A stretch of 35,412 nucleotides of DNA from Oscillospiraceae bacterium. GTDB taxonomy: Bacteria > Bacillota > Clostridia > Oscillospirales > Ruminococcaceae. Location of the stretch: contig JAFQBT010000006.1 in the NCBI GenBank assembly GCA_017399625.1, positions 1-35,412 on the forward strand, in the 5' to 3' direction. Position numbers and translations under genes: made by a program. Below the pieces are notes generated by a model. The model ran no database searches, was not told the DNA's origin, and saw only the letters and a list, made by a program, of their open reading frames with translations. Each line of letters starts with the position of its first letter. The first letter of the stretch is position 1. Below are positions 16,531 through 24,331 of this stretch, piece by piece.

Positions 16531-17577
16531 ATGAGATTCGACGACAGAAAAAAGCGGATCCTTTCCGCAATCGTTGAAACATATATCCGCACCGGCGAAC
16601 CGGTGGGTTCAAAAACGCTTTCCGAATTTCCGGAAATTTCCGTTTCCCCCGCAACGGTAAGAAACGAAATGGCCGCGCTTTTTGAAATGGGACTTCTTGA
16701 ACAGCCCCACACCTCCGCAGGAAGAGTTCCTTCCCATCTCGGCTACCGCGCTTATATCGACAGCCTTATGCGTACAAAGCCCCTTACGGAGGACGAGAAA
16801 GACGGAATCGACGCGCTGTTCAACATAAGCGATCCGGACCCGGATAAGCTCCTTGCGGACTGCGCCGAAACCCTTGCTGAATATACAGGCTGTGCAACGG
16901 TTGCAATGACGACCACCCCAAGCTATGTTACAGTCGAGCACATCGATATCGTTCCCGCGGACGCCACAACGGTTGTTCTGCTGGTAATCGCATCGAACGG
17001 CGTTGTTAAAAGCAAGGTCTGCCGGCTTGGTTTCCGGGTAAACACCGGAATCGCGGATTTCTTCCGGAAATTTGCAAAGGACCGCTTCTGCGGACACACT
17101 CTTAAAGAAATAAGCGCCGAATTCGTGAACGCTGTTTCAATCCAGCTCGGCGAATATTCCGGGGTTTTCAATCCGCTGATCGTCGGAATTTACGAACTTT
17201 GCAAGGAGGTTTATGACGGCCAGTATTACCTCGGCGGTCAGGAAAAGCTCCTCACCTACAACGAATATTCCGACAGGGCGCTTGAAATCATGAAGCTGAT
17301 TTCAAAACGTGAAAAACTCGGACCGGTCATCGGAAACAACCCTTCCGGCGTAACGGTCTTTATCGGAAAGGAAAACAGCCTTTCCCAGCTTTCCGGAAGC
17401 TCGCTTCTGGTTGCAAGGTTCAGCATCGGCGAAAACGATTGCGGAACCATCGGTCTTATCGGACCGGTAAGAATGGATTATTCAAGATTAATTCCCCATC
17501 TTGAATATTTTGCTGAAAAACTCGGCACACTGCTTTCTATAACATATCAGAGAAAAACAGGTGATGACAATGGATAA
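16531..17577 (+). CDS. hrcA: Heat-inducible transcription repressor HrcA
   Basis: A 348-residue repressor of class I heat-shock genes, full length. The N-terminal winged helix (ILSAIVETYIRTGEPVGSKTL, then SPATVRNEMAALFEMGLLEQPHTSAGRVPS) is the family hallmark; the rest forms the GAF-like dimerisation region, with a conserved late block GPVRMDYSRLIPHLEYF. It represses its own operon through the two CIRCE sites upstream; its activity normally depends on GroEL. ATG 16531 is chosen for AAGGAGG about 10 nt upstream; the earlier in-frame ATG-like start at 16486 overlaps CIRCE 2. The end overlaps grpE. Confidence 0.96.
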   Translation: MRFDDRKKRILSAIVETYIRTGEPVGSKTLSEFPEISVSPATVRNEMAALFEMGLLEQPHTSAGRVPSHLGYRAYIDSLMRTKPLTEDEKDGIDALFNISDPDPDKLLADCAETLAEYTGCATVAMTTTPSYVTVEHIDIVPADATTVVLLVIASNGVVKSKVCRLGFRVNTGIADFFRKFAKDRFCGHTLKEISAEFVNAVSIQLGEYSGVFNPLIVGIYELCKEVYDGQYYLGGQEKLLTYNEYSDRALEIMKLISKREKLGPVIGNNPSGVTVFIGKENSLSQLSGSSLLVARFSIGENDCGTIGLIGPVRMDYSRLIPHLEYFAEKLGTLLSITYQRKTGDDNG

Positions 17578-18085
17578 AGAAAAAGTAAACTCAACAGAAG
17601 AGCAGACCGAAGTTCCCGCAGAAAAAACGGAACTTGAAAGCCTCCGGGAGGAACTCGAAAATCTTCAGAAGGCAAAGGACGAACTTTATGACAAATATCT
17701 CCGCACCCTTGCGGAATATGACAACTTCCGCAAACGCAGCCAGCGCGAAAAAGACGCGATCTATGGCGATGCAACCGTGGATACCGTCAAAAAGCTTCTT
17801 CCCGTTCTCGATAACTTCGAAAGGGCGCTCAACTATGAATGCAAGGACGAGGAATTTAAAAAAGGAATCGCCCTTATCCAGAACACCCTCACCGAGGTTT
17901 TCGATAACATCGGCGTAAAGGAAATCCCCGCCATGGACGAACAGTTTGACCCGAACCTTCACGAAGCTGTAATGCATATCGACAACCCCGCATACGGTGA
18001 AAATATCGTCACCGACGTTTACAGAAAAGGATATATGCTCGGCGACAAAGTTATCCGCCATACAATGGTAATCGTCGCAAACTAA
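17570..18085 (+). CDS. grpE: Nucleotide exchange factor GrpE
   Basis: A 171-residue cochaperone that releases ADP from DnaK. An acidic, low-complexity N terminus is followed by a long coiled coil (about residues 15-60, ELESLREELENLQ...) and then the GrpE head with YLRTLAEYDNFRKRSQRE and the C-terminal DVYRKGYMLGDKVIRHTMV signature. The start is ATG 17570, eight bases before the end of hrcA, with AGGTGA 5 nt upstream; an ATG at 17564 is also possible. Translation is probably coupled to hrcA. Confidence 0.95.
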   Translation: MDKEKVNSTEEQTEVPAEKTELESLREELENLQKAKDELYDKYLRTLAEYDNFRKRSQREKDAIYGDATVDTVKKLLPVLDNFERALNYECKDEEFKKGIALIQNTLTEVFDNIGVKEIPAMDEQFDPNLHEAVMHIDNPAYGENIVTDVYRKGYMLGDKVIRHTMVIVAN

Positions 18086-18161
18086 AAAAACAAACCAAAA
18101 GGCAAATCTTTTTAATACAATCAAACTTGTAAATCTTTAACTTAATTGGAGGAATATAATT

Positions 18162-20003
18162 ATGGCAAAAATCATTGGTATTGACCTTGGTACTACTAAC
18201 TCCTGCGTTGCAGTTATGGAAGCAGGCGAAGCTGTTGTAATCCCTAACCCCGAAGGCGCAAGAACCACCCCTTCCGTTGTTGGTTTTTCCAAAAACGGTG
18301 AACGTGTTGTCGGTCAGGCTGCAAAACGCCAGGCTGTTACCAACCCCGAAAGAACCGTCACTTCCATCAAACGCCACATGGGCAGCGAATATAAAGTTGA
18401 CATTGACGGAAAAAGCTATACTCCCCAGGAAATTTCCGCAATGGTTCTCCAGAAACTCAAATCCGACGCAGAAGCTTATCTCGGCGAAACCGTAACCGCC
18501 GCAGTTATCACCGTTCCCGCATACTTCACCGACGCACAGCGTCAGGCAACCAAGGACGCAGGCAAAATCGCCGGTCTTGAAGTAAAACGTATCATCAACG
18601 AACCCACCGCAGCAGCTCTTGCATACGGCGCAGACAAAGAAGACGACCAGAAAATCATGGTTTATGACCTTGGCGGCGGTACCTTCGACGTTTCCATCAT
18701 CGAAATGGGCGACGGCATCCAGGAAGTTCTTGCAACCGCAGGTAACAACCACCTCGGCGGCGACGACTTCGACGACAGACTTATCAACTATCTTGCAGAC
18801 CAGTTCAGAGCAGAAAACGGCATCGATCTCCGCACCGACAAAATGGCTATGCAGAGACTTAAAGAAGCCGCAGAAAAATGCAAAATCGAACTTTCCGGCA
18901 TGACCCAGGCAAACGTAAACCTTCCCTTCATCACCGCAGACGCAACCGGCCCGAAACACCTTGACGTAAACGTTTCCAGAGCAAAATTCAACGAACTCAC
19001 CGCAGACCTTGTTGAAGCAACCATGGGACCGGTTCGCCAGGCACTTTCCGACGCAGGCCTTAAAGCTTCCGAACTCGACAAGATTCTTCTCGTCGGCGGT
19101 TCTTCCAGAATCCCCGCTGTTCAGGAAGCAGTTAAAAACATCACCGGCAAAGATCCTTTCAAAGGCATCAACCCCGATGAATGTGTTGCACTCGGCGCAG
19201 CAATCCAGGGCGGCGTTCTTTCCGGCGAAGTAAAAGGTCTTGTTCTCCTTGACGTAACTCCCCTTTCTCTCGGTCTTGAAACTCTTGGCGGCGTTTTCAC
19301 CAAGATCATCGACAGAAACACCACCATTCCCGCAAAGAAATCCCAGATTTTCTCCACCGCTGCTGACGGTCAGACCTCTGTTGAAGTTCATGTTCTCCAG
19401 GGCGAACGCGAAATGGCAAGAGATAACAAATCCCTCGGAATGTTCCATCTTGACGGCATCATGCCCGCTCCCAGAGGCATTCCGCAGATCGAAGTTACCT
19501 TCGATATCGACGCAAACGGCATTGTTCACGTAAGCGCAAAAGACCTTGGCACCGGCAAGGAACAGCACATCACCATCACCTCCTCCACCAACATGAGCAA
19601 AGAGGATATCGAAAAAGCTGTTAAAGAAGCAGAACAGTATGCAGAGCAGGATAAGAAACACCGCGAGGAAATCGATACCCGCAACGCCGCAGACCAGATG
19701 GTATATCAGTCCGAAAAAACCATCAAGGACCTTGGCGACAAACTTTCTGCTGACGATAAATCCGGTCTTGAAGCAAAAATCAATGACCTCAAAGAATCCC
19801 TCAAGGGCGATAATATCGAGGATATCAAAGCAAAACAGAAAGCTCTTGAAGAAAAATTCTACGAAGTTTCCGCAAAGGTTTACCAGCAGGCAAACCCCAA
19901 CGGTGATCCCAACGCACAGCCCGGATGCGACGGCAACTGCGGCGACTGCAACAACCATGGCGGCGACGACGGTTATGTTGACGCCGATTACAGAGAGGTT
20001 TAA
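18162..20003 (+). CDS. dnaK: Chaperone DnaK (Hsp70)
   Basis: A 613-residue ATP-dependent chaperone. It has the nucleotide-binding domain with [13 protein letters not shown] at the N terminus, the phosphate-2 motif [13 protein letters not shown], the linker [11 protein letters not shown] (about residue 365) and the substrate-binding domain. As in other Gram-positive DnaKs, the actin fold is shorter than in E. coli. The C-terminal tail is unusual: after a Gly/Asn-rich stretch it carries Cys589, Cys593, Cys596 and His599 in a CX3CX2CX2H arrangement, then ends DADYREV, close to the usual EVD-type end. GGAGGA precedes the ATG. Codon use is strongly biased, as expected for high expression. Confidence 0.97.
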   Translation: MAKIIGIDLGTTNSCVAVMEAGEAVVIPNPEGARTTPSVVGFSKNGERVVGQAAKRQAVTNPERTVTSIKRHMGSEYKVDIDGKSYTPQEISAMVLQKLKSDAEAYLGETVTAAVITVPAYFTDAQRQATKDAGKIAGLEVKRIINEPTAAALAYGADKEDDQKIMVYDLGGGTFDVSIIEMGDGIQEVLATAGNNHLGGDDFDDRLINYLADQFRAENGIDLRTDKMAMQRLKEAAEKCKIELSGMTQANVNLPFITADATGPKHLDVNVSRAKFNELTADLVEATMGPVRQALSDAGLKASELDKILLVGGSSRIPAVQEAVKNITGKDPFKGINPDECVALGAAIQGGVLSGEVKGLVLLDVTPLSLGLETLGGVFTKIIDRNTTIPAKKSQIFSTAADGQTSVEVHVLQGEREMARDNKSLGMFHLDGIMPAPRGIPQIEVTFDIDANGIVHVSAKDLGTGKEQHITITSSTNMSKEDIEKAVKEAEQYAEQDKKHREEIDTRNAADQMVYQSEKTIKDLGDKLSADDKSGLEAKINDLKESLKGDNIEDIKAKQKALEEKFYEVSAKVYQQANPNGDPNAQPGCDGNCGDCNNHGGDDGYVDADYREV

Positions 20004-20015
20004 TCCCTTTCAAAA

Positions 20016-20060
20016 GAATCCCCTCGCCACTTCGTGGCCCTCTTCCCTTTAATAAGGGGC
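20016..20060 (-). repeat. Repeat A2: single module between dnaK and dnaJ
   Basis: GAATCCCCTC, then palindrome GCCAC-ttc-GTGGC (20026-20038), then the second hairpin CCCTT-taat-AAGGG (near 20046-20058). It has the same order as the family A modules at 22.8, 23.8, 25.8 and 26.4 kb, read here in the GAATCC-first orientation. It lies inside the operon, so it could damp transcription of dnaJ relative to dnaK. Confidence 0.65.
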
Positions 20061-20078
20061 ATATAATATGAACCTATC

Positions 20079-20108
20079 TTCTGCGCAGGGGTTTTCCTCT
20101 GCGCAGAA
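20079..20108 (+). promoter_or_regulatory. Perfect hairpin in the dnaK-dnaJ leader
   Basis: TTCTGCGCAG (20079-20088) and CTGCGCAGAA (20099-20108) form a perfect 10-bp stem with a 10-nt loop. No U tract follows, so it may be an RNA processing or stability element rather than a terminator. Confidence 0.6.
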
Positions 20109-20144
20109 AGTGCTATACATGAAGAAAAGTAAGGTGATGCGAAA

Positions 20145-21311
20145 ATGGCGGATAAGCGCGATTATTACGAAGTTCTCGGCGTTGAAAAAGGCGCAACGGA
20201 CGACGAAATAAAAAAAGCATACCGCAAAATGGCAAAAAAATATCATCCGGACCTTAACCCGGACGATAAAACCGCAGAAGCAAAATTCAAGGAAGTGGGC
20301 GAAGCCTACGAAATCCTTTCCGATAAAACAAACCGCGACCGTTATGACAGATTCGGTCACGCAGGCGTTGATCCCAACTACGGCGCAGGTCAGGGCGGAT
20401 ACGAAAGATATTCCCAGTACGGCCACGGGGATTTTGGGGATTTCGGCGATATCTTCGGCGATATCTTCAGCGGATTCGGCTTCGGCGGTTCCACAAAAAC
20501 CCGCAACCCCAACGGTCCTATCCGCGGCAACGATACTCAGGCACGCATCCAGCTCACCTTTATGGAGGCCGCAAAGGGCTGTAAAAAGGAAATCCCGATC
20601 CAGTGCCTTGAACGCTGCACCGATTGCGGCGGAACCGGCGCAAAACCCGGTACCAATCCCGAAACCTGCCCCGAATGCGGAGGCAGCGGTCAGGTACGCG
20701 TTCAGCAGCGCAGCCCCTTCGGCGTGATCCAGACCGTAAAAGCCTGCTCCCGCTGCGGAGGAAAGGGCAAAGTTATAAACGACCCCTGCAAATCCTGCAA
20801 CGGAATGGGCAGAGTCCGCCGCAGCAGAAAGGTTTCCGTTGATATTCCCGCCGGAATCGACAACGGACAGACCTTTGTGGTCCGCGGAATGGGCGACGAC
20901 GGAACAAACGGCGGTCCCACCGGCGACCTTAACGTAACCGTCACAGTTAAAGACGACCCCATCTTCCGCAGAGAAGGTTTTGACGTCTGGGTCGATATTC
21001 CCATTACTTATGCACAGGCGGTGCTCGGCGACGAAATCACCGTTCCCACCATCGACGGAAAGGTTTCCTATAACATTCCGGAAGGAACCCAGCCCGGAAC
21101 CACCTTCCGCCTTCGCAACAAGGGCATTCAGTACGTCAACAACCGCGGCCGCGGCGACCAGTATGTAAGAGTGAACATCGAAGTTCCCACCAACCTTTCC
21201 GGAAAACAGAAGGATATGCTCCGGGATTTTGATGCCACCACCGGCGACAAAAACTATGCAAAGCGCAAGAGCTTTTTTGACAAAATAAAAGACGCATTCA
21301 AGGGAGATTGA
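20145..21311 (+). CDS. dnaJ: Chaperone DnaJ (Hsp40, type I)
   Basis: A 388-residue cochaperone that delivers clients to DnaK and stimulates its ATPase. The J domain (about 5-70) carries the essential HPD in KYHPDLNP; then a Gly/Phe-rich linker (about 75-120), four zinc-binding CxxCxGxG repeats ([32 protein letters not shown]) and two C-terminal beta domains. Complete type I architecture. AAGGTGA lies before the ATG. prmA begins one base after the stop. Confidence 0.97.
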   Translation: MADKRDYYEVLGVEKGATDDEIKKAYRKMAKKYHPDLNPDDKTAEAKFKEVGEAYEILSDKTNRDRYDRFGHAGVDPNYGAGQGGYERYSQYGHGDFGDFGDIFGDIFSGFGFGGSTKTRNPNGPIRGNDTQARIQLTFMEAAKGCKKEIPIQCLERCTDCGGTGAKPGTNPETCPECGGSGQVRVQQRSPFGVIQTVKACSRCGGKGKVINDPCKSCNGMGRVRRSRKVSVDIPAGIDNGQTFVVRGMGDDGTNGGPTGDLNVTVTVKDDPIFRREGFDVWVDIPITYAQAVLGDEITVPTIDGKVSYNIPEGTQPGTTFRLRNKGIQYVNNRGRGDQYVRVNIEVPTNLSGKQKDMLRDFDATTGDKNYAKRKSFFDKIKDAFKGD

Positions 21312-21312
21312 A

Positions 21313-22233
21313 ATGGAAACCTGGAACGAGCTTACCGTAAAAGTTAAAACCGAAGATACAGCCCGTGCAAGCGACATTTGCACCGTAATTGCCGATATGG
21401 GCATTTACGTCGAAGATTACAGCGACCTTGAAAACGTTGTATGGAATATTGCTCATGTTGACCTTATTGAACAGGAACTTCTTGAGCGCGACCGCACCCA
21501 TTCCCTCATCCACGTTTATATCAAGCAGGAAAAGGACGCTCTTGAATGCGTTGAATTCATCAAAGCGCGCCTTGATGCCGAAGGAATTGAATACGAAACC
21601 TCCATCGTCGGCGTCAACGAAGAGGACTGGGCTAACAACTGGAAACAGTATTACCACACCCAGAGAATCGGCAAGCGCATTGTTGTAACCCCTTCCTGGG
21701 AAGAATATACTCCCACCGGCGACGACGTTCAGATGCGTCTTGACCCGGGTATGGCTTTCGGTACCGGCACCCACGACACAACCCGCCTTTGCCTTGAGCT
21801 TCTTGAGGAATGCGTAACCCCCTCCACCAGAATCCTTGACGTCGGCACCGGAAGCGGAATCCTTTCCGTCGGCGGCGTTCTTCTTGGTGCGCCTTCCGCT
21901 CTTGGCGTTGATATTGACCCGGTTGCGGTAAAAGTCGCTAACGAAAACGCGGAAATAAATGAAGTTTCCGGCAAAACCGAATTTGTATGCGGCGACCTTA
22001 CCGATAAAGTTCACGGTCAGTTTGAAATCGTAACAGCAAACATTGTTGCGGATATCATCATCAGACTTCTGAGCACCGTTAAAAATTACCTGCTCAAAGG
22101 CGGCGTGCTCATTGTTTCCGGAATAATCGACACCCGCGCTGATGAGGTCGAAAACGCCTGCCACGAAGCCGGCTTCACCACCGAAAAACGGCTTGAGCAT
22201 GGGGGTTGGGTAGCAATCAAGCTTCGCTATTGA
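21313..22233 (+). CDS. prmA: Ribosomal protein L11 methyltransferase
   Basis: A 306-residue SAM-dependent methyltransferase that trimethylates ribosomal protein L11. The N-terminal L11-recognition domain contains WANNWKQYYHTQRIGKR; motif I is LDVGTGSGILSVGG, motif II LGVDIDPVAV and motif IV VTANIVADII. PrmA at the end of the heat-shock operon is a common Firmicutes arrangement. The gene is one base from dnaJ, with GGGAG at the dnaJ end as ribosome site. Confidence 0.94.
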   Translation: METWNELTVKVKTEDTARASDICTVIADMGIYVEDYSDLENVVWNIAHVDLIEQELLERDRTHSLIHVYIKQEKDALECVEFIKARLDAEGIEYETSIVGVNEEDWANNWKQYYHTQRIGKRIVVTPSWEEYTPTGDDVQMRLDPGMAFGTGTHDTTRLCLELLEECVTPSTRILDVGTGSGILSVGGVLLGAPSALGVDIDPVAVKVANENAEINEVSGKTEFVCGDLTDKVHGQFEIVTANIVADIIIRLLSTVKNYLLKGGVLIVSGIIDTRADEVENACHEAGFTTEKRLEHGGWVAIKLRY

Positions 22234-22235
22234 TG

Positions 22236-22316
22236 ATTTGCCTTCCCCTTGAGGGAAAGGTGGATTTTCGGTGCTCAACACCGAAAAGACGGATGAGGTG
22301 TAGCCGCAACGCGGCG
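22236..22316 (+). repeat. Repeat B1
   Basis: Frame: TTGCCTTCCCC-ttga-GGGAAAGG hairpin with one mismatch, then a palindrome TTTTCGGTG (22265-22273)/CACCGAAAA (22279-22287), then GGATGAGGTGTA and a short hairpin GCCGC-aac-GCGGC (22303-22315). The same frame with a different palindrome recurs at 30.0-30.15 kb. It lies between prmA and the next gene, and could act as a partial terminator. Confidence 0.75.
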
Positions 22317-22351
22317 TTACATATAAATTTCTGAAAGGAGATTTTTCAAAA

Positions 22352-22771
22352 ATGAAACCTTCCGAAGAACTTAAAGAGGGCACTCTTATTCTTTATAACA
22401 AACACCCGAGCATGGTCCGCGGAATCACTGCGGATTCCACCAAAAACGCTGTTTTTCTTCTTATCGAAGATATGATCGACCACGGAATGTATGATTCCAA
22501 CATCGACGATATCGATTACTGGCCTTCCTGTCCCCATTACAAAATTCTTGATACCATGGAAGTCCTGCTCAAATTTGTCCGTTACGGCGAAGGCACCCTT
22601 GTTTTCATGGAACCCCAGAGCGGAATGTGCCTTAATATTCCCCATTTCAACGTCAACCTTGAGGTTGCCGGAATGGATTTTGAACCCGGCAAAGGCTATC
22701 TTCTCACCTTTGCGGACAAATTCCTTCTCGGCGCGGAAACCATGGTTGAAAAAGAAAAAGAGGAAGAATAA
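22352..22771 (+). CDS. Conserved-looking hypothetical protein
   Basis: A 139-residue soluble protein I do not recognise. It is acidic, with no signal peptide or membrane segment. Compact alternating hydrophobic strands (GTLILYN, AVFLLIEDMIDHG, LLKFVRYGEGTLVFM, YLLTFADKFLL) and a DIDYWPSCPHYKI loop suggest a small globular fold. The Lys/Glu-rich tail is probably disordered. AAAGGAG precedes the ATG at good spacing, which supports real coding. It follows prmA on the same strand with only repeat B1 between, so it may be the last gene of the heat-shock transcript. Confidence 0.7.
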   Translation: MKPSEELKEGTLILYNKHPSMVRGITADSTKNAVFLLIEDMIDHGMYDSNIDDIDYWPSCPHYKILDTMEVLLKFVRYGEGTLVFMEPQSGMCLNIPHFNVNLEVAGMDFEPGKGYLLTFADKFLLGAETMVEKEKEEE

Positions 22772-22776
22772 AAAAA

Positions 22777-22826
22777 GGCTCCCTTGTGTAAAGGGAGCTG
22801 TCACGGCTTGCCGTGACTGAGGGATT
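22777..22826 (+). repeat. Repeat A1, also a likely terminator
   Basis: Stem I GCTCCCTT (22778-22785)/AAGGGAGC (22791-22798), stem II GTCACGGC (22800-22807)/GCCGTGAC (22810-22817), then TGAGGGATT. It begins five bases after the stop of the upstream gene. Confidence 0.75.
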
Positions 22827-22854
22827 GTAACCCTGTCCAATTTTATATAGAACA

Positions 22855-22888
22855 AAAAAGCACCGCCCGATGGGCGGTGCTTTTTTGC
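22855..22888. terminator. Bidirectional terminator (hairpin H1)
   Basis: AAAAAGCACCGCCC-gat-GGGCGGTGCTTTTTT: strong GC stem with A and T tails. It ends the lipoprotein gene on minus and the upstream operon on plus. It is nearly identical to the hairpin at 23697-23726. Confidence 0.88.
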
Positions 22889-22891
22889 TTT

Positions 22892-23365
22892 TTAATCATA
22901 ATCAGAAATTACAAGTAACAACTCATCCGGTTTTGAACCATAAAGATCTACATAATCTTCTATAAATGTTAACTGAATGTCATACTCATTAAAAGACCAT
23001 TTGTAAGTATATCTCGAATAATCTACGCCATAAACTAAATATCCCTTTGCCAGCGTACATTTATAATCTGAATATGTTCCAACCTCCTCTATAATGGATT
23101 CCAAAACGATATCAAGTGTAACTCCAGGTGCAAAAGTGTACATGATACGGTAGAGGGTTCCATCTGACTCTCTGTAACCAAGTTCCACATCAGCGAGCGG
23201 TTTATTATAAAGCGAAGTCGGTTCCTCGACCCCTTCATTCTCACTTATCAGCCCGCCAAACAAATATCCTCCCATAAATTCCGGAGCAGTCCCCTTGGAT
23301 TGACCACACCCCGCAAAACTCAAAATCATAATCGCCGCAAGCAAAACCGCCAGAAGTTTTTTCAT
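22892..23365 (-). CDS. Small predicted lipoprotein
   Basis: A 157-residue predicted lipoprotein. A basic start and hydrophobic segment end at the lipobox LSFAGC with Cys20. The mature domain has alternating strands (YRIMYTFAPGVTLDIVLESI, IQLTFIEDYVDLYG) but no domain I can name. A promoter lies at 23416-23444 and a strong GGAGGG ribosome site precedes ATG 23365; the in-frame ATG at 23398 is upstream of the ribosome site and was rejected. It is divergent from the XRE regulator next to it, which may control it. Confidence 0.8.
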   Translation of the reverse strand: MKKLLAVLLAAIMILSFAGCGQSKGTAPEFMGGYLFGGLISENEGVEEPTSLYNKPLADVELGYRESDGTLYRIMYTFAPGVTLDIVLESIIEEVGTYSDYKCTLAKGYLVYGVDYSRYTYKWSFNEYDIQLTFIEDYVDLYGSKPDELLLVISDYD

Positions 23366-23415
23366 TTTTATCCCTCCAAAAAATATTATTATATCCAAAC
23401 GGTTATAATATAATT

Positions 23416-23444
23416 ATAATAATCCTTTTTAGGTGTATTGTCAA
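23416..23444 (-). promoter_or_regulatory. Promoter of the lipoprotein gene
   Basis: On minus: TTGACA (23439-23444), 17-nt spacer, TATTAT (23416-23421). A CCTTTTT/AAAAAGG inverted repeat lies on either side of the -35 region (about 23424-23430 and 23463-23469) and could be an operator for the adjacent XRE protein. Confidence 0.7.
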
Positions 23445-23479
23445 GATAACCAAACGAGTATCAAAAAGGACGATTACAG

Positions 23480-23698
23480 ATGGGATATTATAAACGAATC
23501 CGAGATTTAAGAGAAGACCACGATTTGACCCAACGGCAAGTTGCTGAATATTTAAAAATGCCGCAGCCGCAATATTATCGTTACGAAAGCGGATACCGCG
23601 ACATCCCAACCGATATGCTGATTTCCCTTGCGGATTTTTACAACACCTCCGTTGATTATATTCTCGGCAGAACCGATGATCCTTCGCCAATAAAATAA
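23480..23698 (+). CDS. XRE-family helix-turn-helix regulator
   Basis: A 72-residue protein that is almost entirely one Cro/C1-type DNA-binding domain. The helix-turn-helix spans DLTQRQVAEYLKMPQPQYYRYE (about residues 15-36), and the ending DFYNTSVDYILGRTDDP is characteristic of clostridial XRE regulators. There is no effector domain, so it probably acts as a dimer on nearby sites. AAGGA precedes the ATG. It is divergent from the lipoprotein gene and followed by its own terminator. Confidence 0.93.
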   Translation: MGYYKRIRDLREDHDLTQRQVAEYLKMPQPQYYRYESGYRDIPTDMLISLADFYNTSVDYILGRTDDPSPIK

Positions 23699-23726
23699 AG
23701 CACCGCCCGTTGGGCGGTGCTTTTAT
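23697..23726 (+). terminator. Terminator after the XRE gene (hairpin H2)
   Basis: AAAGCACCGCCC-gtt-GGGCGGTGCTTTTATTTT. It differs from hairpin H1 by one loop base plus tail length; the two bracket the lipoprotein/XRE pair. Confidence 0.88.
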
Positions 23727-23730
23727 TTTA

Positions 23731-23759
23731 CGGAACGGTCAAGACCGTTCCCTACATTT
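23731..23759 (+). repeat. Repeat C1
   Basis: Palindrome GGAACGGTC (23732-23740)/GACCGTTCC (23743-23751) followed by CTACATT. The copy at 28204-28232 has a different palindrome and the same CCTACATT tail. Confidence 0.55.
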
Positions 23760-23766
23760 TATTATA

Positions 23767-23931
23767 GAATCCCTCCACCATTGCTTCGCAATGGTCCCCC
23801 AACTCTTGCGGTACCCAAAATATTCTGCGGCATACGCCTTGAATATTTTGACCGCGGCGCCAAACCCTGCTCGCTTCATCGTCCACAGGACGCGCTTCAC
23901 AGGCTTTGCTCTTTAGGCAAGGGAGGCTTTT
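23767..23931 (-). repeat. Repeat A3, interrupted by an inserted palindromic element
   Basis: The module starts GAATCCCTCC with stem II ACCATTGC-ttc-GCAATGGT (23777-23795), but the stem I end (TTTAGGCAAGGGAGGC) appears only at about 23912-23928. The intervening ~108 nt (about 23801-23908) hold their own bulged stem: GCGGT-acc-CAAAATATTC (23808-23825) with GAATATTTTG-ACCGC (23841-23855). The intact copy at 26438-26496 has no such insert. Confidence 0.6.
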
Positions 23932-24321
23932 TTATTCTTTCGCTTCGTCAACCATGGTCTGGAAAACGGTGGAAATTTCCTCGTATTTGTCGATCATGGC
24001 GTTAAGGCGTTCGGAATGCTTGGTGATGCCGTCCGCTTCGTATTTATCCCGGAGTTCCTTCCATTCCTTGGGATATTTCGCGGTGAGTTCAAGAAGAAGA
24101 GCAAAAAATCCGTCGTGGTCGAGTTTTTTTGTTCTTGCCTGTTTTTCCGCCGGAAGAATGTAACTTACAAAAACGTCGCTTACTTTCTGTCTTGCGGTCA
24201 TCAGAGCGGCTTCGGTATCTTCCCTGCTTTCAAGAAGGGTTTCAAGAATCTCCTGGTTTTCCATTTTCTCAGTGGCGAGATAGATTCTCATATCGTCGGC
24301 AAGTCTTGGAATAGGTTTCAT
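23932..24321 (-). CDS. Hypothetical helical protein downstream of murC
   Basis: A 129-residue soluble protein I do not recognise. It is rich in Glu, Lys, Ala and Leu and predicted almost all helical, with no signal peptide, membrane segment or Cys. The start MKPIPRLADDMRIYLATEKMEN and the segment AEKQARTKKLDHDGFFALLLELTAKYP may form a helical bundle. It lies 10 nt downstream of the murC stop on the same strand, with GGAGG just before its ATG inside the gap, so it is co-transcribed with murC. A role in envelope growth is only a guess from position. Confidence 0.75.
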   Translation of the reverse strand: MKPIPRLADDMRIYLATEKMENQEILETLLESREDTEAALMTARQKVSDVFVSYILPAEKQARTKKLDHDGFFALLLELTAKYPKEWKELRDKYEADGITKHSERLNAMIDKYEEISTVFQTMVDEAKE

Positions 24322-24331
24322 TTTGTCCTCC

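Noticed and set aside
18051..19958. Long minus-strand open frame (about 635 codons) opposite dnaK
   Set aside because: Antisense shadow of a highly expressed gene; the Cys/Phe/Val-rich translation resembles no protein and has no start signals. The same holds for the long frames opposite glnS (28265-30037), gltX (30390-31904), dnaJ (20049-21404), the exchanger (32329-33531), the nucleotidase (33628-34947) and the MATE gene (3486-4979).
20062..20067. TATAAT between dnaK and dnaJ as a separate dnaJ promoter
   Set aside because: No acceptable -35 at 16-18 nt and no extended -10; chance match in an AT-rich stretch.
23710..23916. 68-codon open frame downstream of the XRE gene
   Set aside because: It consists of terminator, repeat C1 and repeat A3 sequence; no ribosome site.
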